DNA of 64,000 nucleotides. It comes from Georgenia sp. EYE_87. Its GTDB lineage: Bacteria; Actinomycetota; Actinomycetes; Actinomycetales; Actinomycetaceae. Location of the stretch: the NCBI RefSeq assembly GCF_023148685.1, contig NZ_JAHXNL010000008.1, forward strand, positions 62,001 through 126,000, written 5' to 3'. Both the position numbers and the translations under genes were made by a program. Under the pieces are notes generated by a model, which was not told where the DNA came from, ran no database searches, and was given only the letters and a program-made list of their open reading frames with translations. Positions 1-8,335 of this stretch are shown piece after piece (positions within the stretch are counted from its first letter, which is position 1; the number at the start of each line of letters is the position of its first letter).

Positions 1-1
1 G

Positions 2-355
2 GCGACCCTGCGGCACCACGAAGCCGTGCTCGCCACCCTGCGGGGAGCCGGCCTCTCGCTGGAGATGACCGGACACGCCTACGCCCTCCTCGACGCCTTC
101 GTCTACGGGTTCGCGATCCAGGAGGCGGCGCTGCCGTTCGGACCAGACACCGCTCAGGAGGTCGTGGCCTCGATCGCGGCGCAATTCTCCGGCGGCGAGT
201 ACCCCTACCTCGCGGAGTACGCGACCGAGCGCGCCATGAAACCTGGCTACGACTTCGGTGACGAGTTCGAGTTCGGCCTCGGCGTCATCCTGGACGGGCT
301 CGAACGGCTCGCCGGGCCGATGAGAGTCACGTCGCCACGCGGCGCCGAGGCCTGA
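2..355 (+). CDS. TetR-family regulator, C-terminal part (5' truncated by window edge)
   Basis: Only the ligand-binding half of a regulator is present; the reading frame is open from the first bases, so the N-terminal helix-turn-helix lies outside the window. The roughly 117 visible residues are all-helical, with the MTGHAYALLDAFVYGFAIQE pattern typical of the TetR C-terminal domain of tetracycline-repressor type (TetR_C_1). The family is dimeric and binds an effector in this domain. The cupin gene 113 bp downstream on the same strand may be a neighbour in function, but no operator can be assigned. Family call is fairly secure; effector unknown. Confidence 0.7.
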   Translation, partial: ATLRHHEAVLATLRGAGLSLEMTGHAYALLDAFVYGFAIQEAALPFGPDTAQEVVASIAAQFSGGEYPYLAEYATERAMKPGYDFGDEFEFGLGVILDGLERLAGPMRVTSPRGAEA

Positions 356-468
356 CCACCGCCGGAGCCCGACGACCGACCCCACGCCTCTTTCTTGGAC
401 CTTCCCGCCATGGCGCCGGGCGGCGGCCGAGCGGACACTAGCCCCACCTACTCCGGAAGAAGTGCCCC

Positions 469-837
469 ATGGCCCGCGTCGAGACCAAGAACTTCAGCTC
501 GCCCGACGAGACACGCGAGTTCAAGGGAAAGGGCAGGGCGCAGGTCGTCGTCGTCAACGGCCGCTCGGTCAGCAAGAGCACCTTCGAGCCCGGCTGGAAG
601 TGGTCGGTGAACCTCAAGCCGATCGCCCAGACCGAGTTGTGCCAGGTCGAGCACTTCGGCTACGTCGTCTCCGGCAGGATGCGGGTCATCATGGCGGACG
701 GCTCCCAGTTCGAGGCCGGCCCCGACGATCTGTTCTCGCTCCCGCCGGGCCACGACGCCGAGGTGATCGGCGACGAGCCGTGCGTCCTGGTCGACTTCGG
801 TCAGGTCGACACGTACGCGAAGGCACCCGGGGACTGA
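469..837 (+). CDS. Small cupin-domain protein
   Basis: This 122-residue protein is a single cupin barrel. The centre reads EHFGYVVSGRMRVIMADG, followed by FEAGPDDLFSLPPGHDAEVI. These are the two cupin motifs: the first keeps His/Gly and a Glu, the second the PPGHDAEV metal-site pattern. Such proteins bind a metal or small ligand; many act as sensors or isomerases, and no specific reaction can be named. An ATG start follows the GGAAGAAG-like sequence about 10 bp upstream. It ends 16 bp before the convergent SnoaL-like gene. Confidence 0.75.
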   Translation: MARVETKNFSSPDETREFKGKGRAQVVVVNGRSVSKSTFEPGWKWSVNLKPIAQTELCQVEHFGYVVSGRMRVIMADGSQFEAGPDDLFSLPPGHDAEVIGDEPCVLVDFGQVDTYAKAPGD

Positions 838-853
838 GGACGCCGGGAACTGA

Positions 854-1339
854 TCACGACACACGCGCTCCCGGGCTCGTGGCCGCGGGAGCCGCGGGAG
901 CCGCGGGAGCCGCGGGAGCCGCGGGAGCCTCGGCCGCGGTGAGCTGACGCATGAGGGACGCGTCGTCGCGCACCGCCCAGTGCTCGACGGCCCGGCCGTC
1001 TCGCATCCGCAGCAGGTGTATCTGCCGGTAGCTGAAGGTGTTGCCGCTCGGTGCCAGGTCGAAGAACGGACCCGTGTGACGGCCGCTGTGGGTGCAGTGG
1101 AGGGCGACCATCTCGCCCTCCGCCACCACGTGGTGGACCGTCCAGGACTGCTCCGAGAACGCCCTCCCGAGCATGTGCATGAAGGGCGACACGCTCGGCA
1201 GGCCGGGCGGCGTCCCCGGGGGCGCCTCGTGGTTGACGAAGTCCGGGCTGACCAGCTCGGCGAGCGCGGCGTCGTCCTGCACGGGGAACACCTCCTCGAG
1301 AACGCGGCGAGCAGCCTTCTTCATCGCTTCGGTGTCCAT
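854..1339 (-). CDS. SnoaL-like ester cyclase / NTF2-fold protein with Ala-Pro tail
   Basis: The 161-residue protein has an NTF2-like fold of the SnoaL ester-cyclase type: an N-terminal helix (ARRVLEEVFPVQDDAALAEL), DFVNHEAPPGTPPG, then TVHHVVAEGEMVALHCTHSG and EHWAVRDDASLMRQL. Family members act on polyketide-like or other small hydrophobic substrates, or have no known substrate. The last 30 residues are a low-complexity Ala-Pro tail encoded by five perfect 9-bp repeats, not part of the fold. It is transcribed divergently from the TetR gene at 1409, 69 bp away, and is that regulator's most likely target. The reaction is unknown. Confidence 0.7.
   Translation of the reverse strand: MDTEAMKKAARRVLEEVFPVQDDAALAELVSPDFVNHEAPPGTPPGLPSVSPFMHMLGRAFSEQSWTVHHVVAEGEMVALHCTHSGRHTGPFFDLAPSGNTFSYRQIHLLRMRDGRAVEHWAVRDDASLMRQLTAAEAPAAPAAPAAPAAPAATSPGARVS
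882..926. repeat. Five tandem 9-bp repeats inside the SnoaL-like gene
   Basis: The unit GCCGCGGGA is repeated five times without interruption and encodes the Ala-Pro rich tail of the overlapping minus-strand gene. Since the unit is a multiple of three, copy-number change would alter tail length without breaking the frame. Confidence 0.9.
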
Positions 1340-1408
1340 CGCTCCTCCTTCGGAGCACCGCGGCCGGGAGTCGGCCGCGAGTTATTGGTGCCAGTATCAT
1401 TCCTCCCA

Positions 1409-2080
1409 ATGTCCGACAGTACAAGACCCCGCCGCCGCTACGACGCGCCTGTGCGTCGCGAGCGGGCGGCGCGCACCCGCGCCGCGGTCGTCGAGGCCGC
1501 CGCCCGGGTCTTCGTGGAGCGCGGGTACGCCGGCGCGACCATGGTGCAGATCGCGGCGGAGGCGGGCGTAGCCGTCGAGACCGTCTACCGCTCGGCCGAC
1601 GGGAAGGCCGCGCTGCTGGAGGCCGCGGTGCAGGCGGCTCTCGCCGGCGGCGCCGAACGCGCCAGTATTCGGGTGGAGGACCGCCCGGGGATCCGCCGGG
1701 TGATCGGGGAGCAGGACCCGCGCCGCCAGCTCTGGCTCTACGCCTCCACCCAGCCGGGCGTGTGGAGCAGGGCCGGTGACCTCCTGCGGGTTCTCGACGC
1801 CGCCGCCAGCAGCGAGCCCCAGCTAGCGGCGTTGCGCCTGGCACACGACCGCCAGCGGCACGACGGCCTGCTGCGGTTCGCGAGGCTGCTCGGCGAGCGC
1901 GGGCACCTGCGCGAGGGGATGTCGGCGGAACGAGCCGCGGACATCCTGTGGACCGTCTGCGCGCAGGCCAACTACGACAGCCTGGTACGCGCGTGCGGGT
2001 GGAGTCACGACGAGTACCGCACGTGGCTGGCAGACACCCTCGCCGGGGCGCTGCTCGGCACAGGCACCAGCTCCGCCTGA
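1409..2080 (+). CDS. TetR/AcrR-family transcriptional regulator
   Basis: The 223-residue protein carries an N-terminal TetR helix-turn-helix at about residues 18-65: RAAVVEAAARVFVERGYAGA, then MVQIAAEAGVAVETVYRSAD. The C-terminal domain is a diverged helical ligand pocket. I start it at the ATG at 1409, because the longer upstream frame only overlaps the divergent SnoaL-like gene in shadow. The 69-bp divergent spacer should hold both promoters and the operator, consistent with control of its own gene and the SnoaL-like enzyme. Downstream is the frameshifted NmrA-like gene. Effector unknown. Confidence 0.85.
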   Translation: MSDSTRPRRRYDAPVRRERAARTRAAVVEAAARVFVERGYAGATMVQIAAEAGVAVETVYRSADGKAALLEAAVQAALAGGAERASIRVEDRPGIRRVIGEQDPRRQLWLYASTQPGVWSRAGDLLRVLDAAASSEPQLAALRLAHDRQRHDGLLRFARLLGERGHLREGMSAERAADILWTVCAQANYDSLVRACGWSHDEYRTWLADTLAGALLGTGTSSA

Positions 2081-2229
2081 CCACCTGTCCCGGCCCATAG
2101 CCACGGCGCTCCTCGGCGTGGTCTCCTTGACCTTGTGAGCTCCGGCCGACCGGCCGAGGCCTCGAACCCGGCAGAGCGGTCGCGGCGAGCGACCCGCACC
2201 GCCGCCGAGAACCCTCGCCGTGGAGCGCC

Positions 2230-3050
2230 ATGATCACCGTGATGGCTGGTTCGGGTCAGTTCGGCCGCCTGGTCGTGGATCGCCTGCTCGAGCGGGTCCC
2301 CGCGGGCGAGGTCGCCGTCGCCGTGCGTGACACGGGCAGGGCCGCGGACCTCGCCGCTCGTGGGGTAGCGGTGCGCCACGGCGACTTCGACGACCCGGTC
2401 AGCCTCCGCTCGGCCTTCGCCGGCACCGACGTCCTCCTGTTCATCTCGGGGCCGTCTGAGGAGCCGGGTGCGAGGGTGCCCAGCACCGCAACGTCGTCGA
2501 CGCGGCGGTCGCCGCGGGCGTCGGCTCGATCGTCTACACGAGCGGGCTGGGTGCGGACTTCGTCGAGGACGGGCTGCTGGGCGAGCACCACGCCACCGAG
2601 CAGGCGATTCGCGACAGCGGGCTGCCGCACACCTTCCTGCGGCACCCCATCTACTCGGACTTCTTCTTCCACCCGGGCCTGTGGGCGGCGATCGAGGCCG
2701 GCGAGCTCACCGGCAGCGTCGGCGCCCGGGGCCTGAACACCGCCGGCCGGGCCGACCTCGCGGAGGCCGCCGCCAACGTGCTGACGGACGGCGACCACCG
2801 CGGCACCGCCTACGACCTCACCGGGCCGAGGTGGACCTACCCCGAGCTGGCCGCGGTGCTGGGCGAGCTCGGCGGGCGCACGGTCTCCTACCGGGAGGTG
2901 GAGGACGACGACGGCATCCTGGCGATGATCGGTCCCGCCGTCCGCGCGGGTGCCTTCGAGCGGCAGACGGGCGACCTCGCCCGTGTGCTGCGGCGTCCCC
3001 CCACGAGCCTGGGGAGCGCCGTCGCCGCCGCGCTCGGTGCCCGGGACTGA
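2230..3050 (+). pseudogene. NmrA-like NAD(P)-binding reductase, broken by a one-base frameshift
   Basis: The first part starts MITVMAGSGQFGRLVVDRLL, a Rossmann GxxGxxG nucleotide-binding motif, and reads to SGPSEEPGAR. The frame then fails, while the next frame continues AQHRNVVDAAVAAGVGSIVY and on to LGARD at 3050. Inserting one base near 2478 gives EPGARVAQHRNVVDAA, the normal family sequence at that place. The joined protein would be about 273 residues, as expected for NmrA/QOR2-type NAD(P)H-binding reductases. Either a recent inactivating deletion or a sequencing error explains this; no slippery heptamer is visible. It may be regulated by the TetR gene just upstream. Confidence 0.75.
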
Positions 3051-3136
3051 GCGGTCCCCGGCCCGGCAGACCCTGCCCACCGCCGTCCCGGCCCACCTCC
3101 GGCCGGCCCCCCGTGCGTCCGGCGACCGCCGGGCCC

Positions 3137-5662
3137 CTACCGGACCGTCACGGCCTCGCCCGCCGGCTCCGCCTCGTGCTGGTGGTGCCGCCGCTCCAGC
3201 GCGGCTCCCTCCACGTCGACGTCGGGCAGGAGGCGGTCGAGCCAGCGCGGGAGCCACCAGGCCCGGTCGCCGGCGAGGTGCATGAGCGCCGGCACGATGA
3301 GCATGCGCACGACGAAGGCGTCGAGCAGCACACCGAAGGCGAGGCCGAAGCCGATCGGCCGGATCATCGCCAGGTGGGAGAACATGAACCCGCCGAAGAC
3401 GGAGATCATGATGATCGCCGCCGCCGTGACCACTGCGCGGCCGGCGCGGCGCCCCTCGATCACGGCCTCGCGCGCGGGCGTGCCGTGCACGTACGCCTCC
3501 CGCATCCCGGAGACGAGGAAGAGCTGGTAGTCCATGGCGAGCCCGAACAGCACGCCGATGAGGATCGTGGGCAGGAAGCTCAGCACCGGCCCGGGCGTGT
3601 GGACCCCGAAGATCTCGCCCAGCCAGCCCCACTGGTAGATGGCGGTGACACCGCCGAACGCCGCGAACACGGACAGGATGAACCCGCCGGTGGCGATGAG
3701 CGGCACGAGGATCGAGCGGAACACCAGCACGAGGATGATCAGCGACAGCCCGATGACCAGGCCGAGGTAGGCCGGCAGCGCGTCGGAGAGCTTCTCGGAG
3801 ATGTCGATGTTGCCGCTGGCCGCGCCGGCGACAGCCAGCTCGACGTCGGGCTCACCGTCGACGTCGAGCCCGCGCAGGGTGTGGACCAGCGCCTCGGTGG
3901 ACTCGCTGCTCGGGCCGTCGGCGGGGACCACCTGGAACGCGGCGAGCGTCGCGTCCTCGGAGGTCCCGACGGGGGCGACCGCGTCGACGTCGTCGAGGGC
4001 GAGGATCTGCCGGCCGACGGCGACCTGGAGCGCGGCCACCTCGGCGTCGTCGGTTCCGGCGGGGAGCTCGGCGACGACGAGCAGCGGGCCGTTCTGGCCG
4101 GCGCCGAACTTCTCATCGACCACGGAGTAGGCCTCGTACTGGGTGGAGTCCTGCGGCTCGGCGGAGCCGTCCGGCAGGCCGAGGCGCATGTCGAGCGCGG
4201 GCAGGGCGATCACGACGAGCGCGGCGATACCCACGACCAGCGAGAGGATCGCGGCGCCGGTGGACATCGCCCGGGCCGGCCGCCGGACGTGCGTGGGGGC
4301 GCCGTGGTGCCGCTGGCGGCGGGGCAGGACCCGGTGGCCGACGAGCCCGAGGAGGGCGGGCATGAGGGTGACGGCGACGAGGACGGCGATCGCCACGCAG
4401 GCCGCGGCGACCGTGCCCATCAGTCCCAGGAACCCGATGCCGGTGACGTTGAGGGCGAGCAGCGCGATGAGGACCGTCAGCCCGGCGAAGACGACGGCGT
4501 TGCCGGAGGTGCCGGTGGCGAGCCCGATGGACTCGTGCAGCTCGAGGCCCTCGCGCAGCTGGCGCCGGTGGCGGTTGAGGATGAACAGGGAGTAGTCGAT
4601 GCCGACGGCGAGGCCGAGCATGAGGCCGAGGACCGGTGTCACGCTGATCATCTCGATCGTGCCGGACAGCGCCAGCGCCCCGAGGGAGCCGACGGCCACG
4701 CCGATGAGGGCGGAGAGGATGGGCAGCCCGGCGGCCACGAGCGAGCCGAGCATGATGATGAGGACGGCGACGGCGACCGCCAGGCCGATGGCCTCGGCGG
4801 CGCCGGCGATGCTGTCGATGCTCTGGGTGATCTCGGCGGAGTAGTCCACCTCGACGCCGTCGACCGGGTTGCCCTCGAAGGCAGCCTCGATGCCCACCTT
4901 CGTCTCGGTGGGCACCTCGTAGAGCGGGTCGTCGAACTGCACGACCGCCGTGGCGGCGGAGCCGTCGTCGGACACCGTGCTGACGCCGCTCGCCAGGGCG
5001 AGCTGCTCGGCGCCGAGCTCGAGCTCGGCACTGCCGGCCTCGAGCTCCGCGCGCTGCGTCTCCAGTTCGGCGGCCCCCGTCTCCAGCTCGGTGCGGGCGG
5101 CGTCGAGCTGGGCCTGCTGGGCGTCGAGCTGGGGCTGCGCCTGGGCCAGGAGGCCGGCGGCCTCGGCCTGGGCGCGGGCGGCGTCGAGCTCGGCCTGCCC
5201 GGCGTCCAGCTGCGCGCGGGCGGCGTCGAGCTGCTCCTCGCCGGCGGCGATTCGCTCCCGGCCGGCCGCGATCTGCGCGCGCCCCTCGGCGAGCTGCGCC
5301 TCCTGGTCCGCGAGCTGGGTCCGCACCGCGAAGGGGTCGACGACGGAGCGGACGCCCTCGACGTCGGACACCTCGGCGAAGACGTCGGTGAGCGCGTCCC
5401 GCTGGGCGTCGGTGAACGCGGCCCCGTCGGCGGTGTGGAGGACGACGATGCCCGTGCCGCCGGCGGCGTCGGGGAACTCGGCCTGGAGCCGGTCGGTGAC
5501 CTCCGCCGTCGGAGTTCCGGGGATGGTGATGGCGGTGCTGAGCGTGCCGCCGAAGGTGGCGAACGCGGCGCCGACCGCGACCAGCACCACGAGCCAGGCC
5601 GAGACGACGAGCCAGGCGCGGCGGGCGGCGAACCTGCCGAGCCGGTAGAGCAGTTCTGCCAT
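3137..5662 (-). CDS. MMPL-family RND transporter with an inserted coiled coil
   Basis: This 841-residue membrane protein belongs to the MMPL branch of the RND exporters, which use the proton gradient to export lipids or hydrophobic drugs. Transmembrane segment 1 is at about residues 15-38. Two further clusters of helices contain motifs such as GLMLGLAVGIDYSLFILNRH and IGVLFGLAMDYQLFLVSGMR, the duplicated MMPL core with the transport-associated Asp. Between helix 1 and the first cluster, residues about 115-225 form a heptad-rich coiled coil (QLDAARA, QLDAGQA, ELDAARA). It is divergent from the TetR gene at 5790 across a 33-bp palindromic site, so it is probably that regulator's efflux target. 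Substrate unknown. Confidence 0.88.
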   Translation of the reverse strand: MAELLYRLGRFAARRAWLVVSAWLVVLVAVGAAFATFGGTLSTAITIPGTPTAEVTDRLQAEFPDAAGGTGIVVLHTADGAAFTDAQRDALTDVFAEVSDVEGVRSVVDPFAVRTQLADQEAQLAEGRAQIAAGRERIAAGEEQLDAARAQLDAGQAELDAARAQAEAAGLLAQAQPQLDAQQAQLDAARTELETGAAELETQRAELEAGSAELELGAEQLALASGVSTVSDDGSAATAVVQFDDPLYEVPTETKVGIEAAFEGNPVDGVEVDYSAEITQSIDSIAGAAEAIGLAVAVAVLIIMLGSLVAAGLPILSALIGVAVGSLGALALSGTIEMISVTPVLGLMLGLAVGIDYSLFILNRHRRQLREGLELHESIGLATGTSGNAVVFAGLTVLIALLALNVTGIGFLGLMGTVAAACVAIAVLVAVTLMPALLGLVGHRVLPRRQRHHGAPTHVRRPARAMSTGAAILSLVVGIAALVVIALPALDMRLGLPDGSAEPQDSTQYEAYSVVDEKFGAGQNGPLLVVAELPAGTDDAEVAALQVAVGRQILALDDVDAVAPVGTSEDATLAAFQVVPADGPSSESTEALVHTLRGLDVDGEPDVELAVAGAASGNIDISEKLSDALPAYLGLVIGLSLIILVLVFRSILVPLIATGGFILSVFAAFGGVTAIYQWGWLGEIFGVHTPGPVLSFLPTILIGVLFGLAMDYQLFLVSGMREAYVHGTPAREAVIEGRRAGRAVVTAAAIIMISVFGGFMFSHLAMIRPIGFGLAFGVLLDAFVVRMLIVPALMHLAGDRAWWLPRWLDRLLPDVDVEGAALERRHHQHEAEPAGEAVTVR

Positions 5663-5721
5663 GGAGGACTCCTGGGATGCGGGCGCGGGCGGTGCTGGCC
5701 TCGGCTAAGCGGATTCGGTCT

Positions 5722-5754
5722 ATCCGGTTCCGTACCGTACCCAGGTAACCGGAT
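5722..5754. promoter_or_regulatory. Inverted repeat between MMPL exporter and TetR gene (probable operator)
   Basis: ATCCGGTT (5722-5729) and AACCGGAT (5747-5754) are perfect 8-bp arms separated by 17 bp. The spacer itself contains GTACCGTAC, a smaller symmetric core. The site lies 36 bp before the regulator start and 60 bp before the exporter start, as expected for a TetR dimer-of-dimers operator controlling both. Confidence 0.65.
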
Positions 5755-5789
5755 AAGGCGCATCCACATGCATCCGTATGCTTCGTCAC

Positions 5790-6491
5790 ATGAGCAGCGA
5801 CGGCGGAGCCGCGGACGAGAGGGCTCCGGGCGGGCGGCCGGCAGGCGCCCCGGCCGAGCGGCCGCTGCGCCGGGACGCCGAGGAGAACCGGCTGCGCATC
5901 ATCCGCGCCGCCCGAGAGGTCTTCGCCGCCCAGGGCCTCGGGGTGGGGTTCAACGACATCGCCCGTCACGCCGGCGTGGGGGTCGGGACGGTGTACCGGC
6001 GGTTCCCGGACAGGGCCACGCTCGTCCGGGAGGCGCTGCAGGGCGAGGTCGCCCAGATCCTCGCGGTCGCCGACGAGGCGCTGGCCGCCGAGCCGGCCTG
6101 GGACGGGCTGATGCTGCTGATCGGGCACGTGGCGGACCTGCTCGCCGCGAACCTCGGGCTGCGCGACGTCGCGCTCGGGCCGGGCCAGCTCTCGGAGGAT
6201 TTCGACGACGTGGCGGAGCGGGTCGCCCGCCACGTCGAGGAGCTCCTGGAGCGGGCCAAGGACGAGGGGGCCGTGCGGCCAGACGCCACCCCGCAGGACC
6301 TGACGATGATGTTCCTGATGATCACGGAGCTCGCCATGCACGCGACGGCGTCGAACCCGCGGGCCTACCGGCGCTACCTGGCGATCTTCACCGACGGGCT
6401 CCGGGTCACCGGCTCGGACGCCCCGCTCCCCGACCGGCTCGGCGAGGCGGACGCGGAGGACGTGGCGCGGCGCTGGACGTCGCGGGGCTGA
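5790..6491 (+). CDS. TetR-family regulator, probable repressor of the MMPL exporter
   Basis: The 233-residue protein has a Pro/Ala-rich leader and a TetR DNA-binding domain at about residues 35-85: RLRIIRAAREVFAAQGLGVG, then NDIARHAGVGVGTVYRRFPD. The helical C-terminal domain resembles SbtR-like regulators. An in-frame ATG 12 bp upstream (5778) is possible; 5790 is chosen because MSSDGG starts are commoner than MLRHMSS. Divergent arrangement and the shared palindrome point to autorepression and control of the exporter. The effector is presumably an exported compound, which is inference. Confidence 0.85.
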   Translation: MSSDGGAADERAPGGRPAGAPAERPLRRDAEENRLRIIRAAREVFAAQGLGVGFNDIARHAGVGVGTVYRRFPDRATLVREALQGEVAQILAVADEALAAEPAWDGLMLLIGHVADLLAANLGLRDVALGPGQLSEDFDDVAERVARHVEELLERAKDEGAVRPDATPQDLTMMFLMITELAMHATASNPRAYRRYLAIFTDGLRVTGSDAPLPDRLGEADAEDVARRWTSRG

Positions 6492-6538
6492 GCGGGGTCG
6501 CGGGGCTGAGCCGGGCGCCTCCCCGGGGAACGCTCTGG

Positions 6539-7027
6539 TTACCGCTGCCCCGTGGGGAGCCCCTCGGCGCGGAGCCGCTCGGCGTGGGAGCGCAGCTCGC
6601 GCAGCACCCAGGAGCCCAGCCCGCCCAGGACGGCCGCCGCGCCCAGCGCGAACACTCCGGCGAAGAGGGCGAGCTCGCAGAACAGGGTGCAGCCCGCGTC
6701 ACGGGAGCCGGCGGCGACCCAGCTCAGCCCGGCCAGGCCCAGCGCCATGGAGACGGCGAGGAGAGGCCACAGCCACCGGGACGCCCCGTGCGCCCGGGAC
6801 GCCCGGGTGGCGGAGACCAGGGCGGCCACGGGCCACGCGGGCAGGGTGGCGGCGGCGAGCGCCACGGCGGCTCCCGCGGCGGCGCCGCTTCTGAGGAGGT
6901 CCTCGGCCATGAGACCGAGGAGGCCGAGGACCGCGAGCGCCACGAGGCAGGTGAGCAGCACGAGCAGCGTGCCGGCCACCTGGAGCGACCGCGGGAGGGC
7001 GACCCGGCCGCCGTCGTCGGCCGTCAC
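6539..7027 (-). CDS. Hypothetical integral membrane protein
   Basis: I do not recognise a family. The protein has four hydrophobic stretches: LQVAGTLLVLLTCLVALAVL, AVALAAATLPAWPVAALV, WLWPLLAVSMALGLAGL and ELALFAGVFALGAAAVLGG. It ends in a basic tail, RSHAERLRAEGLPTGQR. The GTG at 7027 gives a soluble MTADDGGRVALP start before helix 1. GTG codons at 7072 and 7069 are alternatives, and the frame extends further but then only shadows the kinase gene. It lies between convergent TetR and divergent kinase genes and has no clear partner. A three-cysteine region (AGCTLFCEL) is the only notable motif. Confidence 0.5.
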   Translation of the reverse strand: MTADDGGRVALPRSLQVAGTLLVLLTCLVALAVLGLLGLMAEDLLRSGAAAGAAVALAAATLPAWPVAALVSATRASRAHGASRWLWPLLAVSMALGLAGLSWVAAGSRDAGCTLFCELALFAGVFALGAAAVLGGLGSWVLRELRSHAERLRAEGLPTGQR

Positions 7028-7213
7028 CGGGCCCCCGCCCGCCCCGGCGACGGCGACGGCGACGCCCACCACGACGTCGACCGGACTTTCGGACGGGGAA
7101 CCTTCACAGGCGCATGCTCCCAGCGTCCCGGCACCGCCGTCCCGCGAACGAGCCGCGAGCGCGGCGCGCGCCCGGACCCGAGCTGTTGACGCCGGCGATC
7201 GCGGCGCACCACA

Positions 7214-8335
7214 GTGACCGGTGTGACGCGGGCGCTGGTGCTCCTGACCTGCGGCGCGCTGCTCACGCTCGTCGTCGAGGTGACCGACACCTTCCGGCGG
7301 CCGTGGCAGGAGCCGTGGGCGCTCGTGCTCGCCGGCGCGTTCACGCTGGTCGCCACGGTCGGCTTCGCCTGGGTGCGCGGCCGCGGCCGCGCCTGGGCGG
7401 CCGCCTACGTGGCGGGGCAGCTCGTGCTCGGCATGGTCATGTTCGGCGCCGCTCACCTGGAGGTGGGCGCGACGCTGCTCATGGTCGTCCTCGTCATGCA
7501 GGCCGTGGTGCTGCTCGGGCTTCCCGCGGGCGTCGTCGTGGCCGCCGTGGTTCCGCTCGGGCACCTCGGCATGTCCGCCCCGGAGGGGCTGCGGGCGGGG
7601 CTCGGCACGCTGGCCGCGGTGGTCTTCGGGCTGGTGCTGGCCGAGCTGCTGGTGCGGGAGCAGCGGGCACGGGACCAGCTGGCGGAGGCGCACGCCCAGC
7701 TGCGCGGGTACGCGGCGCAGGCGGAGCAGCTGGCGACGACGCAGGAGCGCAACCGCCTGGCCCGCGACATCCACGACGGCCTCGGCCATCACCTCACGGT
7801 CGTGCAGATGCAGCTCCAGGCCGCCCGGGCGGTCCTCGCGTCGGACTCCGCCCGCACCGAGGAGCTGCTCGCGAAGGCGCAGGGCCAGGCGGAGGCGGCC
7901 CTGGCGGAGGTGCGCCGGTCGGTCTCTGCGCTGCGCGAACCGGGCACCGCGCGCCCCCTGCCGGACAGTCTCCGCGGGTTGACGGAGGAGGCGTCCGCGG
8001 CCGGCGTCCCGGCCGAGCTGCAGGTCGCCGGGCCCGCCCGTCCGCTGCCGGCCGAGGCCGAGGAGGCGTTGTTCCGTGCCGCCCAGGAGGGGCTGACCAA
8101 CGTGCGCAAGCACGCCCGGGCGAGCCGGGCCAGCGTCGTCCTGGACTACCGCGACCCGGCCGCCGTCGCCGTCGAGGTCCGCGACGACGGCGTGGGCGCC
8201 GACCCCCGCGCGGGAACCCCGCTCGGCTTCGGGCTCCTCGGCGCCCAGGAGCGGGCGGAAAGGTTGGGCGGACGGCTTCGCGTGGACTCCGCGCCCGGGC
8301 GCGGCCTGACGCTGCGGGTGGAGGTGCCCGGGTGA
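7214..8335 (+). CDS. Two-component sensor histidine kinase, NarL/DesK type
   Basis: The 373-residue kinase has about four or five N-terminal transmembrane helices (residues 5-145) and a short coiled linker. A HisKA_3 box follows with the phospho-accepting His187 in ERNRLARDIHDGLGHHLTV. The C-terminal HATPase domain includes EEALFRAAQEGLTNVRKHAR (N box) and VEVRDDGVGADP. It has no extracellular sensing domain, so it probably senses a membrane signal. The stop codon overlaps the GTG of the response-regulator gene by 4 bp, so the pair is translationally coupled. Start is GTG; the signal is unknown. Confidence 0.9.
   Translation: MTGVTRALVLLTCGALLTLVVEVTDTFRRPWQEPWALVLAGAFTLVATVGFAWVRGRGRAWAAAYVAGQLVLGMVMFGAAHLEVGATLLMVVLVMQAVVLLGLPAGVVVAAVVPLGHLGMSAPEGLRAGLGTLAAVVFGLVLAELLVREQRARDQLAEAHAQLRGYAAQAEQLATTQERNRLARDIHDGLGHHLTVVQMQLQAARAVLASDSARTEELLAKAQGQAEAALAEVRRSVSALREPGTARPLPDSLRGLTEEASAAGVPAELQVAGPARPLPAEAEEALFRAAQEGLTNVRKHARASRASVVLDYRDPAAVAVEVRDDGVGADPRAGTPLGFGLLGAQERAERLGGRLRVDSAPGRGLTLRVEVPG

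Noticed and set aside
2470-2485. Programmed frameshift in the NmrA-like gene
   Set aside because: There is no slippery heptamer or obvious downstream structure, and the family normally has one frame; deletion or sequence error is simpler.
2468-7189. A 1573-codon open frame on the plus strand
   Set aside because: It is antisense to the MMPL gene and neighbours, strongly biased to Gly/Arg/Asp/His, and has no domain; typical of antisense frames in very GC-rich DNA.
6539-8113. Long upstream extension of the small membrane protein at 6539
   Set aside because: Beyond 7072 it is antisense to the histidine kinase and loses hydrophobic-helix character.
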